Assembly: GCA_024233135.1 (NCBI GenBank)
Contig: JACKPZ010000013.1
Location: 1 to 64,000 of the forward strand
Length of the DNA: 64,000 bases
Reading direction: 5' to 3'
Origin: Akkermansiaceae bacterium
GTDB lineage: Bacteria; Verrucomicrobiota; Verrucomicrobiia; Verrucomicrobiales; Akkermansiaceae
In this document: positions 18,221-26,321 of the stretch, in pieces
Position numbering within the stretch: the first letter of the stretch is position 1
Layout of the letters: each line of letters starts with the position of its first letter
The notes under the pieces: model-generated
What the model was told of the DNA's origin: nothing
The model's input: the letters and a program-made list of their open reading frames with translations, nothing else
Database searches by the model: none
Program-made: the position numbers and the translations under genes

Positions 18221-19501
18221 TCAAGAGATCGCCTCCGCGCCGAAGTAGGGCACCAGCGCATCCGGGATCTTGATCGACCCGTCCGGTTGCTGGCATTGCT
18301 CGAGCAGGGCCACATAGAGCCGTGGCAGGGCGGTGCCGGAGCCGTTCAGGGTGTGCGGGAAGCGGTTTTTGCCCTCGGCGTCCTTGAAGCGGAGTTTCAT
18401 GCGGCGCGCCTGATAGTCGGTGAAACATGAGCAGCTCGAAACTTCGAGATACTTGCCCTGGCCGGGCGCCCAGACCTCGATGTCATAGGTCTTGGCCGAG
18501 GAGAAGCCGATGTCGCCCGTGCAGAGTTCAATGGTCCGGTAGTGGAGACCGAGTTTTTGCAGGATCGACTCGGCGTGGCCGGTGAGTTGTTCGAGCACCT
18601 CGAAGCCGTGGTCCGGGTGGACCACCTGGACGAGCTCGACCTTGTCGAACTGGTGCATGCGGATGATGCCCTTGTTGTCGCGGCCGGCGGAGCCCGCCTC
18701 GCGGCGGAAACATGGCGTGTAGGCGACCATGCGGATCGGCAGGTCGGCCTCGGCGAGCAGGGTGTCGCGGTAGAGATTGGTCACTGGAACCTCGGCGGTG
18801 GGCGCGAGGAACAGGTTGTTGATGCCGTCCTCGCCGGCGTCGGTGCCGTACATGTCGGCCTCGAACTTGGGAAGCTGGCCGGTGCCCTCCATACATTCGC
18901 GTTTCACGAGATGCGGGACGTTGACTTCTTCGTAGCCGTTGGCCGTTTGCGTATCCAACAGGAAGTTGATCAGCGCGCGTTCGAGTTTCGCACCCTTTCC
19001 GCGGTAGACGGAAAACCCGGATCCGGCGATGCGCACGGCGTCGTCCCAGTTGATGAGGGCGTGTTGGAGCGCGAGATCGACGTGGTCCTTCGGCTCGGCG
19101 ATCTCCGGCTTCGCCCCCCATTCGCGGACGACGGGATTCGCCGTTTCGTCCTCACCGACGGGACATGCCTCGTGGGTGAGGTTCGGGATGTTCATGAGCA
19201 GGTCGCTCTGGCGGGCCGAGGCGGCCTCGGCCTCCGCGTCGAGCGCGGCGATCTTGTCGTTGATGCCGCGGACCTGGGCTTCGATGGCGGAGGTGTCCTC
19301 GCCCTTGCCCTTGAGCATGCCGATCTGCTTGGAAGTGTTCTTGCGCTCGCTCTGCAGCGCCTGCTTTTCCGTCTCGGCCTTGCGGCGGGACTCGTCGCAG
19401 GCGAGCACGTCGTCGATGAGCTTCCAGTGGTCGCCGCCGCGGTGCTTGAGGCGTTCCTGGACGGCGGCGGGGTTTTCGCGGATGACGCGGATGTCGAGCA
19501 T
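18221..19501 (-). CDS. serS: Seryl-tRNA synthetase
   Basis: This class II synthetase charges tRNA-Ser with serine. At 426 residues it has the normal length. Residues 1-105 form the N-terminal coiled-coil arm that grips the long variable arm of tRNA-Ser. The catalytic core carries TAEVP (235-239), motif 2 at PCFRREAGSAG (263-273) and motif 3 at GSGTALPRLYVALLE near the end. Its substrate tRNA-Ser(CGA) is encoded about 17 kb away in this window. The ATG at MLDIRVIREN is the canonical start; a much longer frame was discarded. It follows the DUF1080 gene on the same strand with a 35-bp gap. Confidence 0.97.
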   Translation of the reverse strand: MLDIRVIRENPAAVQERLKHRGGDHWKLIDDVLACDESRRKAETEKQALQSERKNTSKQIGMLKGKGEDTSAIEAQVRGINDKIAALDAEAEAASARQSDLLMNIPNLTHEACPVGEDETANPVVREWGAKPEIAEPKDHVDLALQHALINWDDAVRIAGSGFSVYRGKGAKLERALINFLLDTQTANGYEEVNVPHLVKRECMEGTGQLPKFEADMYGTDAGEDGINNLFLAPTAEVPVTNLYRDTLLAEADLPIRMVAYTPCFRREAGSAGRDNKGIIRMHQFDKVELVQVVHPDHGFEVLEQLTGHAESILQKLGLHYRTIELCTGDIGFSSAKTYDIEVWAPGQGKYLEVSSCSCFTDYQARRMKLRFKDAEGKNRFPHTLNGSGTALPRLYVALLEQCQQPDGSIKIPDALVPYFGAEAIS

Positions 19502-19536
19502 GGCGGCGCGACTCTCGCGGCGGCGCGGGGGCGGAA

Positions 19537-20196
19537 TCAACGCGATTTTTCGGGAGATTCCTCCTTTGTCGCGCCCAGCGGCGTGAGCTCCACCTTGCGG
19601 AAGTGGATCTCGGCACCTTCGCTCTGGAGGCAGATGGCGCCCTTGGTGGTGCTGAGGGATTTCCCTTCGTTCATGAGTGTGCCGTTGACGGTGACCCGGA
19701 TGGTGTCGCCCTCGCAACGGACGGTCATCGTGTTCCACTCGCCGGCTTCCTTTTCGGCGCTCTCGCCCTTTTTGAGCCAGCGGCGGCCTTCGGGTTTGGC
19801 ACCTTCGACCTTCACGGACTCGCCGATCATCCAGAAGTCCCCGGCGTTGCCGCTGCCGAGCTGCACTTCAAGAGACTTCGGCCAAACGAACATCTCGCGC
19901 GGTTTCGACGCGTGGACAAGCACGCCGGAGTTGCCGGGTTTCTTGCCGGGGGCCCAGCGCCACTCGACGGTGAGTTCGTAGTCCGAGTATTCCTTATCGG
20001 TCCGCATCACGCCCGGCGGGCGGCCCTTGCAGACGATCATCCCGTCACTCACGGACCAGACGTCCGATGGTTTCGCATCCTCGCTGATGATATCGAAAGA
20101 CCAGCCGTCGAGCGACTTGCCGTCGAAGAGGGAAACCGGCTCCGCCTTCGCGAGGAAGGGGACCGCGAGCAGCGGGAGGAGATATCTGAAGACCAT
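19537..20196 (-). CDS. Secreted DUF1080 protein (3-keto-disaccharide hydrolase domain)
   Basis: This is a 219-residue protein with a signal peptide (about 1-18) and one concanavalin-like DUF1080 domain. The family pattern is plain: LFDGKSLDGWS at 23-33, DWEL-like YSDYELTVEWRW, GNSGVLVH, SLEVQLGSG and WNTMTVRCEGDTIRVTVNG. DUF1080 domains are expanded in Verrucomicrobia and Planctomycetes and include 3-keto-glycoside hydrolases; whether this copy is catalytic is not evident. It sits between serS and a FmdB-like gene, same strand, without an obvious pathway link. Confidence 0.88.
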   Translation of the reverse strand: MVFRYLLPLLAVPFLAKAEPVSLFDGKSLDGWSFDIISEDAKPSDVWSVSDGMIVCKGRPPGVMRTDKEYSDYELTVEWRWAPGKKPGNSGVLVHASKPREMFVWPKSLEVQLGSGNAGDFWMIGESVKVEGAKPEGRRWLKKGESAEKEAGEWNTMTVRCEGDTIRVTVNGTLMNEGKSLSTTKGAICLQSEGAEIHFRKVELTPLGATKEESPEKSR

Positions 20197-20245
20197 GACC
20201 GCATCTATCGGAAGACAGGCGGCCGCGCAAGAATTGTCTCGCGGA

Positions 20246-20554
20246 TCAGGAGTCGCCCGATGGCGCGGGCTTCGACGCCGGCTTGCCGGAACATCCGCAG
20301 GACGAGCCGCACGAGTGGCCGCCGCCGGACGAGCCGCTGTCTTTCTTTGCCGCCTCGTTGTAGGACTTCGAGCGGTAGTCGGTCTGATAGAAACCGGAAC
20401 CCTTGAAGATGATTCCGCCGCCGGTTCCGAGAAGGCGCTTCACCATTCCGGCGCAGTTCTCGTCCGGACAAAGGGTGAGCTTCGGGTCGTTCATGCTCTG
20501 AAACACCTCAAAGCGGTTCCCGCACTGCTGGCATTCGTATTCGTAGGTCGGCAT
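20246..20554 (-). CDS. FmdB family zinc ribbon protein
   Basis: This is a 102-residue protein with the FmdB/CxxC-CxxxxC regulatory zinc ribbon at its N-terminus: MPTYEYECQQCGNRFEVFQS, then CPDENC about 20 residues later. The family block GTGGGIIFKGSGFYQTDYR follows. The tail is low complexity (GGGHSCGSSCGCSGKP), with extra cysteines that could bind metal but may be only compositional. Members are annotated as putative regulators without proven targets. It is divergent from hprK across about 124 bp. Confidence 0.9.
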   Translation of the reverse strand: MPTYEYECQQCGNRFEVFQSMNDPKLTLCPDENCAGMVKRLLGTGGGIIFKGSGFYQTDYRSKSYNEAAKKDSGSSGGGHSCGSSCGCSGKPASKPAPSGDS

Positions 20555-20678
20555 GGCTGTGGGCGGGAACGGATAGCATGTTTCGCGGCGGAATCAACCC
20601 CTTCGATGCGTCCGGGAACGGCCGGAAACACGCGGATTTCGCGTGCCGAAGCGCCCGCCGTTTGTTTCGATCGCCGCC

Positions 20679-21641
20679 ATGCCACCCCGCGTCAAGACGG
20701 TCGCCTCGATCACGGTCGAGAAGTTTTTCGAGTCCCATGGAGAGGCGCTGGGCCTCCAGTTGTTGAGCGAGAAGGTGGGTTTCGACCGGCCGATCCGCGA
20801 GTCCGCGATGAATCGCCCGGGTCTGGCGTTGGCCGGGTTTTTCTCGTATTTCGCGTGGAATTGCGTCCAGGTGCTCGGGAATTCCGAGCTCTCGTACCTC
20901 AAGAAACTGCCGGACGGCATGCGCGTGGACCGTTTCCGGCGGATGTGCGACCGGGACATCCCCTGCATCGTGCTGGCGCGCGGCGCCACCCTGCTGCCCG
21001 AACTCGCGGATGTGGCCAAGGAGCACTCGATCCCGGTGTTCGGGACCGACGAGGTGACGATGAATTTCCTCAACGCGGCGACCATCCGGCTCGAGCACGA
21101 CTTCGCGCCGAGCGTGACCCTCCATGGCGTGATGGTCGACATGCGGGGCGTCGGCATCCTGATCATGGGCAAGAGCGGATCGGGCAAATCCGAGGCGGCG
21201 ATCGGCCTGCTCGAACGCGGGGCGTCGCTGGTGGCCGACGACATGGTGCGCATCAAATTCGTCGGCGGCGACCTGGTGGCCACCGCGCCGGACCTCTCAC
21301 GCGGCTACATGGAGGTGCGGGGCATCGGCATCATCAACGTCGCCAACCTCTACGGTCTCGCGTCGATCCGTCCCGACAAGCGGCTCGACATGGTGGTGAC
21401 CCTCAAGCCGTATGCCGACCTCAACGAGGTCGACCGCCTCGGCGTGCAGCCGAAGAAATACGAAATCCTCGGCCAGGCGGTGAGCCACGTCGAGATCCCG
21501 GTGGCTCCCGGACGGGACACGGCGCGGATGGTCGCCATCGCCGCGCTCGACCTCCAGCTCCGCAAACTCGGCTACAACATGGCCGACGAGTTCAACCAGC
21601 GGTTGCTCGACCGGATGGCGGGCGGGAATCCGCTGGCCTGA
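20679..21641 (+). CDS. hprK: HPr kinase/phosphorylase
   Basis: HprK phosphorylates HPr-type proteins on serine and can reverse the reaction; it links carbon status to regulation. The protein is 320 residues, with an N-terminal receiver-like domain (1-130), the HGVMVDMRGVGILIMG entry to the kinase core, the P-loop GKSGSGKS (164-171), the downstream MEVRGIGIINVANLYG signature and the C-terminal VAPGRDTARMVAIAA region. The ATG at MPPRVKTVASITV is preferred; a GTG 12 codons earlier is possible. No HPr, enzyme I or PTS permease gene is present here, as is usual for hprK in this phylum. Its stop abuts the HNH gene stop (shared TGATCA). Confidence 0.93.
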   Translation: MPPRVKTVASITVEKFFESHGEALGLQLLSEKVGFDRPIRESAMNRPGLALAGFFSYFAWNCVQVLGNSELSYLKKLPDGMRVDRFRRMCDRDIPCIVLARGATLLPELADVAKEHSIPVFGTDEVTMNFLNAATIRLEHDFAPSVTLHGVMVDMRGVGILIMGKSGSGKSEAAIGLLERGASLVADDMVRIKFVGGDLVATAPDLSRGYMEVRGIGIINVANLYGLASIRPDKRLDMVVTLKPYADLNEVDRLGVQPKKYEILGQAVSHVEIPVAPGRDTARMVAIAALDLQLRKLGYNMADEFNQRLLDRMAGGNPLA

Positions 21642-22256
21642 TCAGGCGGAAAGCTTCTCGCCGCCGGAACCGGACGGCTGGAGGAAGTGGTCCCAGCTTT
21701 CGTCGGCGAGACCGTTTTCCTGCAGGCCGAAGAGCGGCCGCCAACGGGGTGCGAACGGCTTGCTCCGAGGAAGCATGCCGGCTTCCTGCGGCAGCTTGTT
21801 CGCCTTGCGCGTGTTGCAGCGGAAACACGAGGTGACGATGTTCTCCCACGTGGTGCGGCCGCCCTTGTCGCGCGGCATCACGTGGTCGAGGTTGAGCTGG
21901 TGCTCCGGCAGCACCTTGGCGCAGTACTGGCAGGTGAACTTGTCCCGCAGGAACACGTTGCGGCGCGTGAACTTCACTTCGAGGCGAGGCACGCGGTCAT
22001 ACCACGAGAGCACCAGCACCTTCGGCACGCGAAGGGAAAACCGTGCGCTGTGGATCATCGTTTCATCCCGGCAATCCGCGGAATGGCGGATCCACGAAGC
22101 GAGGTCATGGGTGCCGAAGCGTTCTTCGCCGTCGGTCTGCACCACCAGTGCGCCGCCCGTGCAGAGGAGATGGAGCGAACGGCGGACGGTGCAGGTGTGC
22201 ACCGGCTGCCAATATCGGTTCAGCACCAGGACGGGTCTTTCGAGAACGGTGGACAT
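21642..22256 (-). CDS. HNH endonuclease
   Basis: This is a 204-residue protein of the widespread chromosomal HNH family. The nuclease core is near the middle: CQYC (109-112), LNLDHVMPRDKGG with D124/H125, WENIVTSCFRCN with C144/C147, then the final Asn/Lys-rich turn NTRKANKLP. Two zinc-binding CxxC pairs frame the ββα-metal motif. Such stand-alone HNH proteins are common outside mobile elements, and their role is uncertain. GTG-ATG overlap at the start; the ATG is used. It lies 99 bp downstream of phoU and may be read through from the pst operon. Confidence 0.88.
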   Translation of the reverse strand: MSTVLERPVLVLNRYWQPVHTCTVRRSLHLLCTGGALVVQTDGEERFGTHDLASWIRHSADCRDETMIHSARFSLRVPKVLVLSWYDRVPRLEVKFTRRNVFLRDKFTCQYCAKVLPEHQLNLDHVMPRDKGGRTTWENIVTSCFRCNTRKANKLPQEAGMLPRSKPFAPRWRPLFGLQENGLADESWDHFLQPSGSGGEKLSA

Positions 22257-22355
22257 CACCTTTTCCGGAAATTCGTCCGGAAGCTAGCAAAGCCCGCGCG
22301 TTCGGCAATCTAATTCGCCCCCATCCACGGCATTTCCCGTACTTCGGGAGCGGCC

Positions 22356-23039
22356 TCAGCTGATGCTGCGGTCCTTGCTGTGCCGCAGGTCCTTGGCGGC
22401 TTCGAGAAACACGGCGTCCTCGCCGATGTTCACCGCGAGGTCGCCGACGCGTTCGAGCGAGCGCACGACAAGGATGAGATGCAGGTAGTCCTCGCTGCGG
22501 CCGTTCTGGTTCTCGATGCGCTCGCCATAGACGGCCGTCACGGACTTGTGCATCCGGTCGAGCTCCTTGTCGCGATCGTGCAACGACGCGCCGAGCCTGG
22601 CGTCGTGGTCGGTGAACGAGGCGATGGCGTCGCGCAGGAGTTGGTCGGCCAGCGTGTAGAGCGGCTCGATGAGGGTGATCTCCTGGATCTCCGCGCGGGC
22701 GCTCATCTTGCGGGCGCGCTTGGCGATGTTGGTGGCGTGGTCGGAGATGCGCTCGAGGTTTCCCGAGATCTTCATCGCGCTGATCACCAGACGCAGGTCG
22801 CTGGCCAGCGGATGGAAACGGGTCAGGATCTCCATGCCGAGCTCGTCGATGCGGCGTTCGTGGTCGTCCACGTCGTTGTCATCGGCGATGACCGCGTTGG
22901 CGAGTTCCTCGTTGCGTTCGAGCAGCGCGCGGATGGCGCGCTCGAGGTTGTGGCGGGCCTTGCCTGCCATCGAGAGAAGCTCGCCGCGGAACGTCGTGAT
23001 CGCGTGGTCGAAGTCCTGGAGAATGTGGGGGCTGGTCAT
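22356..23039 (-). CDS. phoU: Phosphate signalling complex protein PhoU
   Basis: This is a 227-residue all-helical protein with the two PhoU repeats. Each has the metal-binding E/D-x3-D signature: HLASDLRLV-like HPLASDLRLVISAMKISGNLERISDHATNIA (seen in parts, about 76-106) and the second copy SLERVGDLAVNIGEDAVFL (about 195-213). PhoU connects the Pst transporter to the PhoR kinase and prevents phosphate over-uptake. It is the last pst gene, 59 bp after the second pstB. No phoB/phoR genes are in the window, so the two-component partners must lie elsewhere. Confidence 0.95.
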   Translation of the reverse strand: MTSPHILQDFDHAITTFRGELLSMAGKARHNLERAIRALLERNEELANAVIADDNDVDDHERRIDELGMEILTRFHPLASDLRLVISAMKISGNLERISDHATNIAKRARKMSARAEIQEITLIEPLYTLADQLLRDAIASFTDHDARLGASLHDRDKELDRMHKSVTAVYGERIENQNGRSEDYLHLILVVRSLERVGDLAVNIGEDAVFLEAAKDLRHSKDRSIS

Positions 23040-23098
23040 GATCGATGGGGAAAGATATCAGAGATCCGCGGGAAGGGAACCGGAGATCCCGGAACGCT

Positions 23099-23884
23099 TC
23101 ATCCGAAGCGTCCGGTGACGTATTCCTCGGTGCGGGATTCACGCGGCTTGGAGAAGATCACCGAGGTGGCGTCGTATTCGACGAGCTCGCCGAGATAGAA
23201 GAAGGCGGTGCGGTCGGAGACCCGCGTCGCCTGCTGCATGTTGTGGGTGACGATGACGATGGTGAATTCGTCGCGCAGGGTGAGCAGCAGTTCCTCGACG
23301 CGCGCGGTGGCGATGGGATCGAGCGCGGAGCAGGGCTCGTCCATCAGGATGATCTCCGGGTTCACCGCCATGGTGCGTGCGATGCAGAGCCGCTGCTGCT
23401 GGCCGCCGGACATGCCGTAGGCGCTCTCGTTGAGGCGGTCCTTCACCTCGTCCCAGAGGGCGGCGCCGCGCAATGCCTTCTCGACGATGCCGTCGAGCAC
23501 GTCCTTGCGTTTCTCGCCGAGGATTCGCGGGCCGTAGGCGACGTTCTCGTAAATCGAGCGCGGGAAGGGGTTCGATTTCTGGAACACCATGCCGGCCCGC
23601 CGGCGGAGCTCGACGCCGTCGACATCCGGGTCGTGGATCTCGATGCCGTCGATCCAGATGCCGCCGCGCGACACGCGGGCACCTGGGATGAAGTCGTTCA
23701 TCCGGTTGAAACAACGGAGCAGCGTCGACTTTCCGCATCCCGAGGGACCGATGAACGCGGTGACCTGGTTGCGCGGGATCGTGAGGTTGATGTCCCGCAG
23801 CGCGACCGATTTGCCGTAGCTGAAGTCCATGTCGCGGACCTCGATCACGGCGTTGGTTTCCGGAGTGGTGGGGGAGTCGCTCAT
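23099..23884 (-). CDS. pstB: Phosphate ABC transporter ATPase PstB, second copy
   Basis: This is a 261-residue cytoplasmic ATPase of the Pst phosphate importer. Walker A GPSGCGKST (46-54), Q-loop VFQKSNPFP, signature MSGGQQQR, Walker B IILMDEPCSALD and switch IVIVTHNM are all intact. The PstB-specific FNRMNDFIPGARVSRG block is present. It follows another pstB by 3 bp. The two copies keep every catalytic motif but differ in flanking residues (for instance NPFPRSIYENVAYGPRI here, NPFAKSIYENVVFSLRV there), so a heterodimeric or interchangeable ATPase pair is plausible. Confidence 0.95.
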   Translation of the reverse strand: MSDSPTTPETNAVIEVRDMDFSYGKSVALRDINLTIPRNQVTAFIGPSGCGKSTLLRCFNRMNDFIPGARVSRGGIWIDGIEIHDPDVDGVELRRRAGMVFQKSNPFPRSIYENVAYGPRILGEKRKDVLDGIVEKALRGAALWDEVKDRLNESAYGMSGGQQQRLCIARTMAVNPEIILMDEPCSALDPIATARVEELLLTLRDEFTIVIVTHNMQQATRVSDRTAFFYLGELVEYDATSVIFSKPRESRTEEYVTGRFG

Positions 23885-23887
23885 GGA

Positions 23888-24679
23888 TCAACTGAAGCGG
23901 CCGGTGATGTAGGCCTCGGTCTGCGGTTCCTTCGGTCTTTCGAACATGGCGAGCGTGGGTCCGTATTCGACGAGCTTGCCCATGTAGAGGAAGGCGGTGC
24001 GGTCGGAACAACGGGTCGCCTGCTCCATGTTGTGGGTGACGATGACGATCGTGTAGCGCTGTTTCAGGCCGATGATGAGGTCCTCGATCCGCAACGTGGC
24101 AAGCGGGTCGAGCGCGGCGCAGGGTTCGTCCATCAGCAGGATCTCCGGCTGGTTGGCGATGGCGCGGGCGATGCACAGCCGCTGCTGCTGGCCGCCCGAA
24201 AGCCCGAACGCGGAGTCGTGCAGGCGGTCCTTCACCTCGTCCCAGAGCGCCGCGTCGGTGAGCGCGCGCTCGACGGTTTCATCGAGCTCGGTTTTCCTGC
24301 CGCGGCCGGCCACGCGCAGGCTGAAGACGACGTTCTCGTAGATCGACTTGGCGAACGGATTGTATTTCTGGAACACCATGCCCACCCGCTTGCGCAGTGA
24401 GATCACCTCGACGCTGGGATCGTAGAGGCTGGTGCCGCCGATGCGGATGTCGCCTTCGTGGCGGACGCCCTCGATGAGGTCGTTCATCCGGTTGAGGTTG
24501 CGCAGCAGCGTCGATTTCCCGCAGCCGGACGGACCGATCAACGCGGTGACCTGGTGCTCCGGAATGTCCATGTGGATGTCGAACAACGCCTGCTTCGGAC
24601 CATAGTGGAAGCTGAACTGGTCCACCTGGATGAAGTCCGGGCGGGACGCTGCGTCGGTGCTGGTGGCTTGGGCGGGCAT
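23888..24679 (-). CDS. pstB: Phosphate ABC transporter ATPase PstB, first copy
   Basis: This is a 263-residue ATPase. Walker A is GPSGCGKST (49-57), the Q-loop VFQKYNPFA, the signature LSGGQQQR, Walker B ILLMDEPCAALD and switch IVIVTHNM. It lies 1 bp after pstA and 3 bp before the second pstB, so it is firmly inside the operon. An N-terminal Ala/Thr-rich leader (1-14) is dispensable-looking. Together with PstC and PstA it should power high-affinity phosphate import. Tandem pstB genes are known from other bacteria. Confidence 0.95.
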   Translation of the reverse strand: MPAQATSTDAASRPDFIQVDQFSFHYGPKQALFDIHMDIPEHQVTALIGPSGCGKSTLLRNLNRMNDLIEGVRHEGDIRIGGTSLYDPSVEVISLRKRVGMVFQKYNPFAKSIYENVVFSLRVAGRGRKTELDETVERALTDAALWDEVKDRLHDSAFGLSGGQQQRLCIARAIANQPEILLMDEPCAALDPLATLRIEDLIIGLKQRYTIVIVTHNMEQATRCSDRTAFLYMGKLVEYGPTLAMFERPKEPQTEAYITGRFS

Positions 24680-24680
24680 G

Positions 24681-26318
24681 TCAGAAACTGCTGACGGCGA
24701 ATCTCTTCTTCAGCTTGTTGCGGATGAGGATGGCGCTGAGGTTGAGCGTGACCACGACCACGATGAGCAGCAGCGCGGTGGCGTAGACGATCGGTTTGGC
24801 CGCCTCGGCGTCCGGCGATTGGAAACCGAGGTCATAGATATGGAAACCGAGATGCATGAACTTGCGCTCGGGATGCACGAACGGCGCGATCGAGTCGATC
24901 GGCAACGAGGGCGCGAGTTTCACCACGCCCACCAGCATGAGGGGGGCGACCTCGCCGGCGCCGCGGGCCATCGCCAGGATCACGCCGGTGAGAATGCCCG
25001 GTAGCGAGGCCGGCAGCACGACCCGCTGGATCGTCTGCCACTTCGATGCGCCGCAGGCCAGGGCGGCCTCGCGGACGCCGCGCGGGACGGCGGCGAGCGC
25101 CTCCTCGGTGGCGACGATGACCACCGGCAGCGTGAGCAGGGCCAGCGTGAGCGAGGCCCACAGGATGCCCGGCGTGCCGTACGTCGGCGTGGGCAGCTTG
25201 TCGGCGAAGAACCATTGGTCGACCGTGCCGCCGACGGTGTAGACGAAGAACGCGAGGCCGAAGACGCCGAAGACGATCGAAGGCACGCCCGCGAGGTTGT
25301 TCACCGAGATGCGGACGAACTGCACCATCAGGCCCTGGCTGGCATACTCGCGCAGATAGATCGCGGCGATCACCCCGAAGGGCGTGACGAAGAAACTCAT
25401 CGCCAGGGTCATCACGACGGTTCCGAAGATGGCGGGAAACACGCCGCCTTCGGTGTTCGCCTCGCGTGGATCTTCGGAGAGAAACGCTCCGGCCCGCGAC
25501 AAGGCCTCGCCGAGCCGGTCGAAGAATCCCGCCGCGTTGGGCATGAACGTGCGCACCAGCACGTCCGATGTATAACTGACGTCCGCGCCGTCTACGGTGC
25601 GGCCGACGAGTTTCGTCTCCTTCAGCTTGTCGTGGATGGCGCCGGACTGAGCCTGGAGTTTCTCGAACGACGCCTGCAGCTCGGCCCGCCGTCCGGCGAG
25701 TTCCTGCGCGGTTTTCTCCCCGCTGCGCTCGGCGCGTTCGTGTTTCTCCAACTCGCGGCTGATGCGGCCGATCTGATGTCGCTCGATGTCGAGGATTTCT
25801 TCGCGGGCTTGTTCGCTCCGTTCGATCACCGCGTCGAGTTTGTCGTGAAACGAGGGATCAGCGGCTTCGATGCGGCCTTCGGGAGTCTCGAGCGCGACCG
25901 GTTCGATGATGCCCGGTCCGTATTCCATCCGTTCGACCCACATCAGGTCCTCGGGCCGCGAACGGCTCGCGATGTTCGCCTCGTCGATGAACACAAAGGC
26001 TTCCGGCCGGATGTCCTTGTTGCCGCGGAACACCTGGATCTCGCGGTGCTCCGTACCATCTGGTTCGCTGCGCGTGCTTTCCTGCGTGACGAAGCCGGCG
26101 ATTTTCTCGGTCGCGCCCTCGGCAACGCGCACTTCCATCACGTCGATCGGCCGCGGCCAGAACGACGCCGTGCCCTTGAGCAGGATGAGCAGGAACAGGC
26201 CGAGCGCCATGATCACGCCGATCGCGAGACCCGCGGCGGTGAGCCAGACCCACGGTTCGCCGCGACGGGATCGCCCCGTCGTCCGGAATCCGCTGTTTGG
26301 TGGGAGGGCGTCGCTCAT
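24681..26318 (-). CDS. pstA: Phosphate ABC transporter permease PstA, long form
   Basis: This membrane subunit is 545 residues, against about 300 for E. coli PstA. The first helix (about 25-48, GLAIGVIMALGLFLLILLKG) is followed by a large extracytoplasmic segment (about 50-280) that contains a Glu/Arg/Lys-rich coiled-coil-like stretch (EQAREEILDIERHQIGRISRE). The permease core with five or six helices occupies the last 260 residues, including the EAA loop ACGASKWQTIQRVVLPASLPG. Long PstA proteins of this kind occur in proteobacteria with long PstC. The gaps to pstC (3 bp) and pstB (1 bp) imply one transcript. Confidence 0.93.
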   Translation of the reverse strand: MSDALPPNSGFRTTGRSRRGEPWVWLTAAGLAIGVIMALGLFLLILLKGTASFWPRPIDVMEVRVAEGATEKIAGFVTQESTRSEPDGTEHREIQVFRGNKDIRPEAFVFIDEANIASRSRPEDLMWVERMEYGPGIIEPVALETPEGRIEAADPSFHDKLDAVIERSEQAREEILDIERHQIGRISRELEKHERAERSGEKTAQELAGRRAELQASFEKLQAQSGAIHDKLKETKLVGRTVDGADVSYTSDVLVRTFMPNAAGFFDRLGEALSRAGAFLSEDPREANTEGGVFPAIFGTVVMTLAMSFFVTPFGVIAAIYLREYASQGLMVQFVRISVNNLAGVPSIVFGVFGLAFFVYTVGGTVDQWFFADKLPTPTYGTPGILWASLTLALLTLPVVIVATEEALAAVPRGVREAALACGASKWQTIQRVVLPASLPGILTGVILAMARGAGEVAPLMLVGVVKLAPSLPIDSIAPFVHPERKFMHLGFHIYDLGFQSPDAEAAKPIVYATALLLIVVVVTLNLSAILIRNKLKKRFAVSSF

Positions 26319-26321
26319 GGA

